Assembly (NCBI GenBank): GCA_035275405.1
Contig: DATEMU010000014.1
Location: 62,001-126,000 of the forward strand
Direction: 5' to 3'
DNA length: 64,000 nt
Source: Phycisphaerae bacterium
GTDB taxonomy: Bacteria > Planctomycetota > Phycisphaerae > UBA1845 > UTPLA1
Part shown: positions 25,643 through 33,241 of the stretch, piece after piece
How the letters are laid out: each line of letters begins with the position of its first letter
How positions within the stretch are numbered: the first letter of the stretch is position 1
The notes under the pieces: model-generated
What the model was told of the DNA's origin: nothing
The model's database searches: none
The model's input: the letters and a program-made list of their open reading frames with translations, nothing else
Made by a program: the position numbers and the translations under genes

Positions 25643-26287
25643 ATGGACACGATCGACAGAAAATCGGCTCGAAATGTCCCTTCTGCGCCCACCGTCTTCC
25701 TCGTCGACGATGATCGCGGTATCCGCGATTCCCTGCGCTGGCTCGCCGAATCCGTCGGCCTCCACCTCGTCTCCTATGCTTCCGCCCAGGAATTTCTCGA
25801 CGCCTTTCAACCGGATACCCCCGGTTGCCTCCTGCTTGACGTCCGCATGCCCGGCATGAGCGGTCTCGATCTGCAGGAACGCCTCAACGCGCAGTGCATC
25901 GATATTCCCGTCATCATCCTCACCGCCCACGGCGATGTTCCCATGGCCGTCCGCGCCCTCAAGGCCGGCGCGTTCGACTTTCTGGAAAAGCCCTTCAGCG
26001 ACCAGGTGCTCCTGGACCAGATCAACCTGGCCCTGGATCACGACAGGAACAACCGCGCGAAGAAGGCGGAGAACGCCGACTTGCTCCAGCGCCTCCAGGC
26101 GCTTTCGCCCCGCGAGCGCACCGTCATGATCAAGGTCGCCGGAGGAATGTCCAACAAGTCCATCGCCGAGGAACTCGGCCTCAGCCAGAAGACCATCGAG
26201 GTCCACCGCGCCCACGTCATGGCCAAGGTCCGCGCCAATTCCGTCGCCGAACTCGTCCAGATCGCCTACCGCGCCGGCCTCACCTAG
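25643..26287 (+). CDS. FixJ/TodR-type response regulator (receiver + LuxR HTH)
   Basis: 214 residues. Receiver domain: acidic pocket VDDDRG, phospho-acceptor Asp66 in CLLLDVRMPGMSGLDL, Thr in ILTAHGDVPMAV, and Lys in FLEKPF. The LuxR-type HTH follows a short linker: LSPRERTVMIKVAGGMSNKSIAEEL, then SQKTIEVHRAHVMAKV. The HGDVPMAVRALKAGAFDFLEKPF stretch is the FixJ/NtrC style. No kinase is adjacent, so it is an orphan here; a second FixJ-like protein with its kinase sits at 56.4-59.7 kb and the two might share signals. The start codon is preceded by a weak binding site. Confidence 0.92.
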   Translation: MDTIDRKSARNVPSAPTVFLVDDDRGIRDSLRWLAESVGLHLVSYASAQEFLDAFQPDTPGCLLLDVRMPGMSGLDLQERLNAQCIDIPVIILTAHGDVPMAVRALKAGAFDFLEKPFSDQVLLDQINLALDHDRNNRAKKAENADLLQRLQALSPRERTVMIKVAGGMSNKSIAEELGLSQKTIEVHRAHVMAKVRANSVAELVQIAYRAGLT

Positions 26288-26449
26288 GGAGGGCGAGGCT
26301 CCCGCCGAGCCCTGATCGCGATCGCCCCGCCTTCCTAACGCAAGTGGCCGGTCCCACGTGCCGAAAACACACCCGGACGTGGCGAAATAACAACATCAAG
26401 GCAGGGGCCGAACCTGCGCCTGGATCGGGCCTCCATTGCAGATAAGAAT

Positions 26450-26938
26450 ATGACGACGACGAAGTTAGAATTACCCACGCCGCCTGTGATGTCGAGACGT
26501 GGCACTGTCGTTGCAGGGCAGGGACGTCGGCCCATGGACGCCCGCGATAATAGGAATGGACACCTGGTGAATCCCGCGACGAAATCCATCACCGATCCCG
26601 CTGCCGAGCGCCGCCGCGACCAGCGCCTCGAGATCGGTCTGCCGGTCGAATTCCGCCACGCTCGCGAAGACGGCGACGTGATCGTCCGAACCCTCACCCG
26701 CAACATCAGCTCCGGTGGTCTCTATCTCGAATTGGATCGTTCCGACTTCCAGCCCGGCGACCGCGTGGAGGCCGAACTCTCCATCCCCGCCGCCGAAGGT
26801 GTCTCGCCATACCCCGGTCGCGCCACCGTGCAGCTCGAAATCCTTCGCGTCACTCCCCTCGACGACCGCCGCGGCGCCGCCCACTCCCACTACGGCCTCG
26901 CCGCCCGCTTCCTCGAACCCCTCCGCTTCTCCTACTGA
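26450..26938 (+). CDS. PilZ-domain protein
   Basis: 162 residues. The PilZ signature is RRDQRLEIGLPVEF (the RxxxR c-di-GMP arginine motif) followed by NISSGGLYLEL (the DxSxxG-type motif, here Asn in place of Asp), then a beta-barrel ending LAARFLEP. The N-terminal 50 residues appear disordered, so translation may start at one of the internal methionines (26489 or 26534). It likely binds cyclic di-GMP and controls a cellular machine; partner unknown. Monocistronic as far as visible. Confidence 0.88.
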   Translation: MTTTKLELPTPPVMSRRGTVVAGQGRRPMDARDNRNGHLVNPATKSITDPAAERRRDQRLEIGLPVEFRHAREDGDVIVRTLTRNISSGGLYLELDRSDFQPGDRVEAELSIPAAEGVSPYPGRATVQLEILRVTPLDDRRGAAHSHYGLAARFLEPLRFSY

Positions 26939-26953
26939 AGCCGAAGAAATATC

Positions 26954-26988
26954 ATCCGCAGATGACGCAGATGAACACAGATAAGGAT
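26954..26988 (+). repeat. GCAGATGACGCAGATG repeat, left copy bordering the GxxExxY gene
   Basis: ATCCGCAGATGACGCAGATG followed by AACACAGATAAGGAT. The first ATG of the GxxExxY gene lies inside it, so the repeat encodes its first residues (MTQMNTDKD). Confidence 0.9.
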
Positions 26989-27399
26989 CCTCGTACACAC
27001 GCGGTTATCGGCGCCGCGATCGAGGTGCATAACCACCTCGGTTCAGGCTTCTTGGAAGCTGCATACCAAGAGGCGTTGGCGATTGAACTATCATTGCGAG
27101 GCGTGCCTTACTTGCGCGAAGTCGAATTGAATGTAAGATATAAGGACCGGGTTCTTGCGCGCAGATACAAGGCCGATTTCGTTTGTTACGATGAGATCAT
27201 TGTGGAAGTCAAGGCGTTAAAGGAGATCCGCGGCCCGGAACAGGCTCAACTTCTGAACTACCTTAAGGCCACAGGGTATCCCCTCGGACTGCTCGTAAAC
27301 TTTGGAGGTCCGCGCCTCGAATACAAACGCATGATCCACTCTTCCCATCTGTGTCCATCTGCGTCATCTGCGGATAAGTCTTCTTCCTTTACGGAGTAG
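26962..27399 (+). CDS. GxxExxY protein (PD-(D/E)XK nuclease-like fold)
   Basis: 145 residues. The family name motif is present as GSGFLEAAYQEAL (Gly, Glu, Tyr at the expected spacing, residues 28-40). Further on, ADFVCYDEIIVEVKA gives the Asp and ExK of a PD-(D/E)XK active site; Pfam places this family in that nuclease superfamily (PDDEXK_3). AQLLNYLKATGYPLGLLVNFG is the conserved C-terminal helix/strand. DNA cleavage has not been shown for the family to my knowledge. The gene begins and ends inside inverted copies of the same dispersed repeat: the first nine residues and roughly residues 125-141 (SSHLCPSASSADKSSS) are repeat-encoded. That context suggests a mobile gene/repeat unit. Confidence 0.88.
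   Translation: MTQMNTDKDPRTHAVIGAAIEVHNHLGSGFLEAAYQEALAIELSLRGVPYLREVELNVRYKDRVLARRYKADFVCYDEIIVEVKALKEIRGPEQAQLLNYLKATGYPLGLLVNFGGPRLEYKRMIHSSHLCPSASSADKSSSFTE
27345..27376 (-). repeat. GCAGATGACGCAGATG repeat, right inverted copy
   Basis: CCCATCTGTGTCCATCTGCG then TCATCTGCGGATAAG, the reverse complement of the left copy at 26954-26988, with about 85-90% identity by eye. It encodes the C-terminal SASSADKSSS of the GxxExxY protein. Confidence 0.9.
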
Positions 27400-27403
27400 A
27401 CGA

Positions 27404-28816
27404 CTACCGGCACCCTTCCCCCGTGCACTTCCCGCACATTGAGAAAGGTATATCCGGTATCCCCTGCGCGTCGCGCATCGGGCCCAGGTTGCTCGCCGGG
27501 ATCAGGTCGTCCAGCATCCATCGGCCATTGTTGGCCGCGCTCCGCCCGAGGTTGAGCAGCAGCAATGCCCCGCTGCTCTGCCAGCCGACCGGGAAGATCG
27601 TCGGCTCCAGCCGCGCCCGCCGATACTCCGCGTCGACTTCCAGCACCTGCCGCGCCGACGACGCCGTCGCCATCAGGTCGCCCGATTCCGAGGTATGTTC
27701 CAGGCCCAGCAAATGCCCCAGCTCGTGCGCCGCAATGTTCGCCAGCGCCTGCGCCGCCTCGTCCACCGTCGGCTCGAGGCTCTCGAACATCGCCAGGTCT
27801 TCCGAGTAAATGATCGCCTCCTGCGTCAGCATGTTGTTGCCGGTGTCTACACTGTCCGCCAGACCCAGATAGCTGGCGTTGTAATTCCCGAAGAACAGCC
27901 GCGAGTGCGCCTCGGTCGGCCGCGTGTGGTGCTTGCTGTCCAGCAGCGTCACGTTGTACGGCGCGAGGTCCTGCCGCATCTGCGCGATCAGCCGATCGAT
28001 GATGTAGTCCGTCTGCCCCGCGTAGCGGCTCGACATCGCCTCCGCGCTGAAGGTGTTCATCACCACCACCGGCTCCCACGCGATCTGCACGCTCTCCCCG
28101 CCCTCGAAGTCCAGCCACACCAACTGCGGCCGCGGCGGATTGACCGTCCCGGCCGGTCGCCGGCTGAGTCGGATGCTGTACGAACCCGTGGGTGCGCCAG
28201 AGGACGCGAAGTGGGTCGCCGTGGATGCGGCAACGCCGAGGTAGAGATTCGGCGAATCCTGGCGAATCGTCTGACTGATAAACGGGTTGAGGTTTCCCGC
28301 GTAGTACGACCGATCGTTGTTCGCGTCAATCAACTCCGACTCGCCGTTGAACAGCGCCGCGACGGCGTTCAGGCCGCCGTTGCCGGTGACGTCCGCGACG
28401 ACGACATCGCCCGCCGACGCCGGCCCCAGCGTGTAGACATCGATATCGCCGTCCACCTCGATCGCGCCTTCGATCACGATCTCACCGTCGGCCGGCAGCG
28501 TCGCCGGTTGCGCCGACGTGAACTCGCTGTTGTCGTTGCCATCCTCATAGACCGGGCTCTGCACCGGCGCGACCTCGCCGTTCGTCAGCGGCGCCCGCTT
28601 GGCGCTCTCGTCGGTCGGCAGCAGCGTCGTCCCGCAGCCGGTCACGAACCCCAGAAGCAGGGCGATCGCGCCGACGACGAGTACCGCATCGAGATACTCC
28701 CGATGAACTCGGCGTCCGCGCCGGGTGCCGGTCGGGGTCGTGAAAAGAGTACGGAAAACAAAGGGTAAAAGAGGTCGGCGGGCGCTTTCCTCTCCGGAGA
28801 TCCGGCGGGCGTGCAT
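27404..28816 (-). CDS. Metzincin (matrixin-like) zinc metalloprotease lipoprotein
   Basis: 470 residues. A long basic N-terminus precedes a membrane segment and lipobox VTGC (Cys61), so the mature protein is probably lipid-anchored outside the cytoplasm. Residues 100-220 form a pre-peptidase C-terminal type beta domain (GEIVIEGAIEVDGDIDVYTL). The catalytic domain holds HELGHLLGLEH: His364, Glu365, His368 and His374 are the zinc ligands and base of the metzincin clan, followed by Met382 in GDLMATA as the Met-turn. The C-terminus ends with a cysteine-rich CGKCTGEGC. The gene ends 4 bp from the GxxExxY stop in convergent orientation, so that mobile-looking gene sits hard against it. Confidence 0.88.
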   Translation of the reverse strand: MHARRISGEESARRPLLPFVFRTLFTTPTGTRRGRRVHREYLDAVLVVGAIALLLGFVTGCGTTLLPTDESAKRAPLTNGEVAPVQSPVYEDGNDNSEFTSAQPATLPADGEIVIEGAIEVDGDIDVYTLGPASAGDVVVADVTGNGGLNAVAALFNGESELIDANNDRSYYAGNLNPFISQTIRQDSPNLYLGVAASTATHFASSGAPTGSYSIRLSRRPAGTVNPPRPQLVWLDFEGGESVQIAWEPVVVMNTFSAEAMSSRYAGQTDYIIDRLIAQMRQDLAPYNVTLLDSKHHTRPTEAHSRLFFGNYNASYLGLADSVDTGNNMLTQEAIIYSEDLAMFESLEPTVDEAAQALANIAAHELGHLLGLEHTSESGDLMATASSARQVLEVDAEYRRARLEPTIFPVGWQSSGALLLLNLGRSAANNGRWMLDDLIPASNLGPMRDAQGIPDIPFSMCGKCTGEGCR

Positions 28817-29018
28817 GGGAATTTCTCCAGGTGCACTTCCACCGGCTCGCCTCCAAAAGGGCCAGCCGCTCTACTACTATTCGGTAGACGGCGCTGAAAA
28901 ATCCAGCGCCTACGGTTATTTATTCCTCCTGCCCCCTCGGCTCAATAATCATGGGACCGGCAGCGCCTGGTCGCCTCTCCAAACCCTATAACGCTGCGTC
29001 CGGAAAGAGGCTGCGCGC

Positions 29019-29048
29019 TTTTGTCATTCGTCATTCGTAATTCGTCAT
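29019..29048. repeat. ATTCGTCATTCGTAATTCGTC repeat
   Basis: Units of (A)TTCGTCATTCGTAATTCG directly before the methyltransferase-like gene. A reverse copy lies at 33194-33227. The rest of 28817-29064 holds no gene that I can support. Confidence 0.75.
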
Positions 29049-29064
29049 TGGTTACAATGCCCCC

Positions 29065-30030
29065 ATGCCTCTCGAATTCCCCGCCCTTCGTCATCGCGTT
29101 CTCATCGCCGCCGGTGACACGCGCGCCGAGCTTGTCGCCCGCGGCTGGGATCGACCCGATTTCTGCGAACTCGCCAATCTGGAGAAGCCCGACGCCGTTC
29201 GCGATATCGCTGACGCCTTTTTGGATGCCGGCATCGACGTCCTCGTAACGATGACGGAAAGCGCCAATGTCCTCGCGCAGCCGCAACGACCGAAAACAGA
29301 AGGCCTGACATCCGAGCGCGCCGCCGAGATCTGCCGCCGCGGCGCGGAGGTTTGTCGCCAGGCCGTCGCGGAATTCCCTGCGAAGGGCCGTTACGTCTTC
29401 GGCGCGATCGGACCGGTCCAGCAATTGCGGATGCTCGACGAGATATCCGAATCAGACCTTGCCGCCGCCTACGAAGCCCAGGCTCGCTCCCTCGCCGATG
29501 GCGGCGTCGACGCCCTCGTCCTCCGCGGCTTCGCCGAACTCGCCGCCTTGCAAATCGCGGTCCGCGCCGCCCGCGCGACCATCCTGCCCGTCATCGCCAC
29601 GATGGCCTTCGACGCCGGCCCCGACCAGACCGAAACCACGCTCGGCGTGAGTGTCCCGCAAATGTGCGCAGCGCTGATGGAGCCAGTGGGGCAGGTGTCC
29701 CAAGTGGGGCAGGCGTCCCTGCCTGCCAATCCCTCTGGACTCCTCGCCCTCGGCTGCGACGGTCAGTCCCCCGATTCGGCCGCAAAAGTCGTCGCCCTCC
29801 TCCGCCAATCCGCGCCCGACATTCCGATCTGGTGCGCCCTCGACGCCGGTCACCCGCAACTCATCGATAACCGCGCCGTCTACCCCGAATCCCCTGAAGA
29901 CTTCGCCGCCCGCGCCAAGACCGTCGTCGCCGCCGGTGCGAACATCCTCGCCGGCCGCCGCGGCGCCACCCCCGCCCACCTCGCCGCGCTCGCCAAAGCG
30001 CTGTGCGCCCCAAAGCGCCGGCCGCGTTGA
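29065..30030 (+). CDS. Homocysteine S-methyltransferase-like protein lacking the zinc cysteines
   Basis: 321 residues aligning with the Hcy-binding TIM barrel: GDTRAELVARGWD at the start (family: GAMGTEL), VTMTESAN as the second strand, AIGP near residue 112, and MAFDAGPDQTETTLGVS (family: SFTV...). The zinc site of the family needs a Cys after strand 6 and a GGCC pair near the end. Here GCDG keeps one cysteine, but the pair is replaced: NILAGRRGATPAHLAAL has Arg-Arg in place of Cys-Cys. Zinc binding and classic methyl transfer are therefore doubtful. Residues about 208-224 (VGQVSQVGQASLPANP) come from an in-frame repeat. It may be a repurposed or decaying enzyme. Confidence 0.8.
   Translation: MPLEFPALRHRVLIAAGDTRAELVARGWDRPDFCELANLEKPDAVRDIADAFLDAGIDVLVTMTESANVLAQPQRPKTEGLTSERAAEICRRGAEVCRQAVAEFPAKGRYVFGAIGPVQQLRMLDEISESDLAAAYEAQARSLADGGVDALVLRGFAELAALQIAVRAARATILPVIATMAFDAGPDQTETTLGVSVPQMCAALMEPVGQVSQVGQASLPANPSGLLALGCDGQSPDSAAKVVALLRQSAPDIPIWCALDAGHPQLIDNRAVYPESPEDFAARAKTVVAAGANILAGRRGATPAHLAALAKALCAPKRRPR
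29688..29736. repeat. In-frame GTGGGGCAGGCGTCCCTGCC repeat
   Basis: Two partial units, GTGGGGCAGGTGTCCCAA and GTGGGGCAGGCGTCCCTGCC, inside the Hcy-methyltransferase-like gene. The same family occurs between genes at 16976-17001. Confidence 0.8.
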
Positions 30031-30109
30031 GAGATTTGCTTGCCACGACCCTAAGCTAAACGTTCTAGGACTAGGAGTTACGGTTCTCGTCGACGAGCAC
30101 CCTCTCCGC

Positions 30110-30137
30110 TTGATTAGCCCCTTAAGTTCTGTATAAT
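30110..30137 (+). promoter_or_regulatory. Sigma-70-type promoter upstream of a structured leader
   Basis: TTGATT (30110-30115) and TATAAT (30132-30137) with a 16-bp spacer. Transcription would start about 30144, leaving a leader of about 175 nt before the ATG at 30322. Confidence 0.6.
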
Positions 30138-30143
30138 AAGATG

Positions 30144-30290
30144 CTTCGGGCGCTTGTTCGCGCCGGTGGTCGAAGACCGCCGGCGCCCGCCGAGTTGCAG
30201 GACCGGGTGGGGTCCTGGAAACATACGCTACCAGCCTAAGCGATGCACCGGCAGGATTGCCGGTGCCACAAAGGCTAGTCGTCACGCCGT
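30144..30290 (+). ncRNA. Structured leader or small RNA with four hairpins
   Basis: Four stable stem-loops follow one another: GGCGC/GCGCC (30149-30164), GGTGGTC/GACCGCC with a GAA loop (30165-30181), AGGACC/GGTCCT (30199-30216), and a 9-bp stem GCACCGGCA/TGCCGGTGC with a GGAT loop (30245-30266). A near-consensus promoter sits directly upstream. The region has no reading frame of merit. It matches no riboswitch or housekeeping RNA I recognise. The last hairpin resembles dispersed palindromic repeats elsewhere in the window, so part of the structure could be repeat-derived. It may be an independent small RNA or the 5' leader of the HEAT-repeat gene. Confidence 0.45.
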
Positions 30291-30321
30291 CCGTCCGAAG
30301 AAGATCAGCGGAGGTATTGTC

Positions 30322-32793
30322 ATGTTGGTCCGATTCAGCTTCGCGCATCGCGTTGTCGCCGCGCTCCTTCTGAGCACGGCCTTCATCATTACTACTCCTG
30401 TCATGGGGCAGGAACTGACCGAGGACATGGTCGGTCAGAGCGAGCAGGCATGGACCGAATGGCAGGGCGCCAGTCGGTCGCTGGAGCGCGATGAGAAGGA
30501 CGCTGCCGCCAAGGGCTTTGAGGCGGTCGCCGCCATGAACCTCTCGGAGCTTCGATTGGCGCTGATGGCCGATCGGACCGGCTCGCTGCGCTTGGAGGCG
30601 TGGGCCAAGAGCGAGGATGCGCCCGCCGCCGTCAAGGCGATCATGGAAAAGGTCCTGGCAGGCCGCAAACAGAAGACGCTTGCGGAGGATGGCTGGCACT
30701 TCGCGGCGATCGGCCGCTTTGCCTACGCCGACGCGAACTTCAAGGCCCTCGACGAATCGAACCCCGATCCGGTCGCGCTGCTGGAACTGGCGCGGGCCAA
30801 CCAAAATCGTCACGCGATCCTTATCAAGCTGATCTCGAACGCGGAAGTGGGTGCATCCGCCAAGCGCTTTCTCGAAATCCTGGGCCGCGGCGAGGAGATG
30901 CTGCGGATGGATCCGTATGAGATCGCGTCCAACGTCGCCAAGCTCGCCGGTCCGCCGCGCGTGGCCTTTAACGCCGCGAGCCGCCTGAAGGAATCGGGCG
31001 AGTACGCAGTCCCGCACCTGATTCAGATTCTTCAGAACCCCGACAAGCGCTCGTTGCACCCGGCGGTCATCCAACTCCTGCCGCAGATCGGCCGGGCGGC
31101 CTTGAATCCGCTGTGCATTGCGCTGGAGATGGAAGACAATATCACGCGGCAGGTCCTGATCGCGGCGGCCGCGCAGATCGGCTATCGCCAACCGCTGCCA
31201 TATCTGGCCAAGGTGGCCGACGACTCCAAGGCGACCGCCGAGACTCGCGCCGCGGCGAAGCAGGCGATGGCGACGCTGGGGGATACGTCCGGCAATCGCT
31301 CGCAACTCTTCCACGAGTTGGCGGCCAATTATTACAACAACATCGAATCGCTGCGGGCCGATGCGCGGCGCGACACCGCGAACATCTGGTACTTGCGCGA
31401 GGGCGAATTGCGGCTGATCGAAGTGCCGGCGCCGATCTTCAACGACATCATGGCCATGCGGTCCTGCGAAGAGGCGCTCCTTGCCCATCCGGACAATACG
31501 GACTCGACGGCCCTGTGGATCGCGGCCAATTTCCGGCGCGAAGCCAAGCTCGGCCTGAACGTCGAAAGCGAACTGCCCGACGAACTGGCCGCCAAGGATG
31601 GCACGCGACCGGAAGGGTATCCGCGCTCGATCTACTTTGCGCGGGCGGCGGGTCCGAAGTACAACCACCTCGTCTTGCAACAGGCGTTCAAGGACCGCGA
31701 TGCGGGCGTGGCGCTGGGCGCGATCGCGGCGCTGTCGGAGACGGCGGGCGCACCGAGCCTGGTTGGCGCGGAAGATATCAAGCAACCGCTCGTACAGACG
31801 CTGGCCTTCCCCAGCAAACAGGTGCGGATCAAGGCGGCGCTGGCCCTGGGGCGCGCGCTTCCGACCACGAGCTTCCAGGGCGCGGACAACGTCGTGCCGG
31901 TGCTGGCCGAGGCGCTGGCCCAATCGGGCCGGCAGTCGGCGCTGGTCGTCGATCCCGACGCTTCCAGCGGCAATGCCTTCGCGGCGATCCTGACCGGCCT
32001 GGGTTTCGAGTCGGCGGTCGGCGCGGACTACAACAAAGCCCGCGAGCATGGGCTGAAGGCCAATCTTTCGTCGTTTGATCTGATCCTGCTGGCCAGCGAC
32101 ATGACGGAGCCCGATGCGGTGCAGACGGTTCAGTCGCTGCGGAAGGACCTGCCGACGGTGACGACGCCGATTCTGATCGTCGCCAAGGAAGGACAAATGA
32201 ACCGGGCGATTGCGGCGAGCCGGGCCGGGGCGGGCGTGGAGATCCTGCCGACGGAAGTGACGCAGCTCGGGGACGCGGAGAAGATCAATCAGCAGGTGCT
32301 GGCCCGCGTGGGGCGGGCGGCGCAGGCGCTGGGCATGAGCCCGCTGTCGCGGGATATGTCGATGGGGTTGGCGCTGCAGGCGGCGGACGTGCTGCGAATG
32401 ATCGGCCTGAGCAACACGAAGGTCTACGACATTTCGCGGGCGACGCCGGCGCTGATCACCGCGCTGGGCAGCCCGTCGGAGGCCCTGCGGGTTCGCAGTG
32501 CGAATGTGCTGTCGCTGGCGTCGAGCGCCGACGCGCAGGCGGCGCTGGGTGAGGCGGCGTTCAACGCGGCCCACGCGCAGGCGGAGCGGGTGGCGAAGTT
32601 CGCGGCGCTGGCCGAGTCCGGCCGGCGCAACGCCAATCTGCTTGGGGAGACGGATCTGGTCGCGCGGCTGATCGAGTTCACCAAGAACGAGAAGGACCTC
32701 GTCCTGCGGACGGCGGCCTCGCAGGCGCTGGGGGCGCTGGACCTGCCGAGCAATCAGGCGAGCGACATCATCCGCAGCCAGTATCGCGGCTGA
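30322..32793 (+). CDS. Exported HEAT-repeat protein with a receiver-like domain
   Basis: 823 residues from ATG 30322, GGAGG 10 bases upstream. A signal peptide (VVAALLLSTAFIITTPVMG) is clear. Residues 190-520 are HEAT repeats (VPHLIQILQNPDKRSLHPAV; GDTSGNRS; ALGRALP). Residues about 535-650 read like a CheY-type alpha/beta domain: ALVVDPDASSGNAFAAILTGLGFE, then FDLILLASDM and TPILIVAKEGQ. A phospho-acceptor equivalent is the Asp in LASDM, though the surroundings are degenerate. More HEAT-like helices follow to the end. A receiver-like domain outside the cytoplasm is unusual, because phosphotransfer is cytoplasmic. It probably acts as a structural domain. Function unknown. Confidence 0.82.
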   Translation: MLVRFSFAHRVVAALLLSTAFIITTPVMGQELTEDMVGQSEQAWTEWQGASRSLERDEKDAAAKGFEAVAAMNLSELRLALMADRTGSLRLEAWAKSEDAPAAVKAIMEKVLAGRKQKTLAEDGWHFAAIGRFAYADANFKALDESNPDPVALLELARANQNRHAILIKLISNAEVGASAKRFLEILGRGEEMLRMDPYEIASNVAKLAGPPRVAFNAASRLKESGEYAVPHLIQILQNPDKRSLHPAVIQLLPQIGRAALNPLCIALEMEDNITRQVLIAAAAQIGYRQPLPYLAKVADDSKATAETRAAAKQAMATLGDTSGNRSQLFHELAANYYNNIESLRADARRDTANIWYLREGELRLIEVPAPIFNDIMAMRSCEEALLAHPDNTDSTALWIAANFRREAKLGLNVESELPDELAAKDGTRPEGYPRSIYFARAAGPKYNHLVLQQAFKDRDAGVALGAIAALSETAGAPSLVGAEDIKQPLVQTLAFPSKQVRIKAALALGRALPTTSFQGADNVVPVLAEALAQSGRQSALVVDPDASSGNAFAAILTGLGFESAVGADYNKAREHGLKANLSSFDLILLASDMTEPDAVQTVQSLRKDLPTVTTPILIVAKEGQMNRAIAASRAGAGVEILPTEVTQLGDAEKINQQVLARVGRAAQALGMSPLSRDMSMGLALQAADVLRMIGLSNTKVYDISRATPALITALGSPSEALRVRSANVLSLASSADAQAALGEAAFNAAHAQAERVAKFAALAESGRRNANLLGETDLVARLIEFTKNEKDLVLRTAASQALGALDLPSNQASDIIRSQYRG

Positions 32794-32819
32794 AGAGTCG
32801 AAACGCCAAGACCGCAGAT

Positions 32820-32856
32820 AATCACCACAGAGGCACAGAGAGCAGAGAGCCGAGGG
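32820..32856. repeat. CACCACAGAGGCACAGAG half-element
   Basis: ATCACCACAGAGGCACAGAG then AGCAGAGAGCC. It is a single arm of the palindrome family seen at 14252 and 22762. Confidence 0.75.
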
Positions 32857-32904
32857 GAGTGGTCTGCGCTTGTTCGAGCCCGTCATTCGGACTAACCTAT
32901 TGGC

Positions 32905-33189
32905 ATGGCGACGGCGAGCGATCGGACGATGTTTGAGATCTACCGCGAGGCGGATTACGCGCGGCAGTATCGCGTCGTGTATTTCACGGAGCTGGACGAG
33001 CACAACAAGGAGCGGGAGATCAACCGGGCGATGGCGGGGGAGCATTTTTTCGACGGGTTCCTGGGGGACGGGCGCAAGGAGGAGGGCAAGCGGCGGGTGG
33101 CGGAGATTGTCGCGCGGCTGAACCGGGGGGAGGCGCTGAGCGCGGAGGATGTCGAGCGCGAACTGGCGACGTTGGGGCAGACGGCGTAG
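32905..33189 (+). CDS. Small hypothetical protein
   Basis: 94 residues, highly charged and helical (MFEIYREADYARQYRVVYFTELDEHNKEREI...). No family recognised. The middle GEHFFDGFLGDGRKEEGKRRVAEIV and the C-terminal SAEDVERELATLG read as two amphipathic helices. The coding quality is good and the spacing to the next gene is short (52 bp, filled by a repeat). It could be a small regulatory or structural protein; I infer nothing further. Confidence 0.6.
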   Translation: MATASDRTMFEIYREADYARQYRVVYFTELDEHNKEREINRAMAGEHFFDGFLGDGRKEEGKRRVAEIVARLNRGEALSAEDVERELATLGQTA

Positions 33190-33193
33190 GGCG

Positions 33194-33227
33194 AATGTCG
33201 AATTACGAATTACGAATGACGAAAGTA
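33194..33227. repeat. CGAATTACGAATTACGAATG repeat
   Basis: Tandem 9-10-bp units of GAATTACGAATGACGAA, the reverse of the copy at 29019-29048, placed just before the aldolase gene. Confidence 0.8.
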
Positions 33228-33241
33228 GAAGGATAGGCGTC

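Noticed and set aside
30322-32793. Two-component response regulator
   Set aside because: The receiver-like domain is degenerate and sits behind a signal peptide among HEAT repeats; no effector domain is present.
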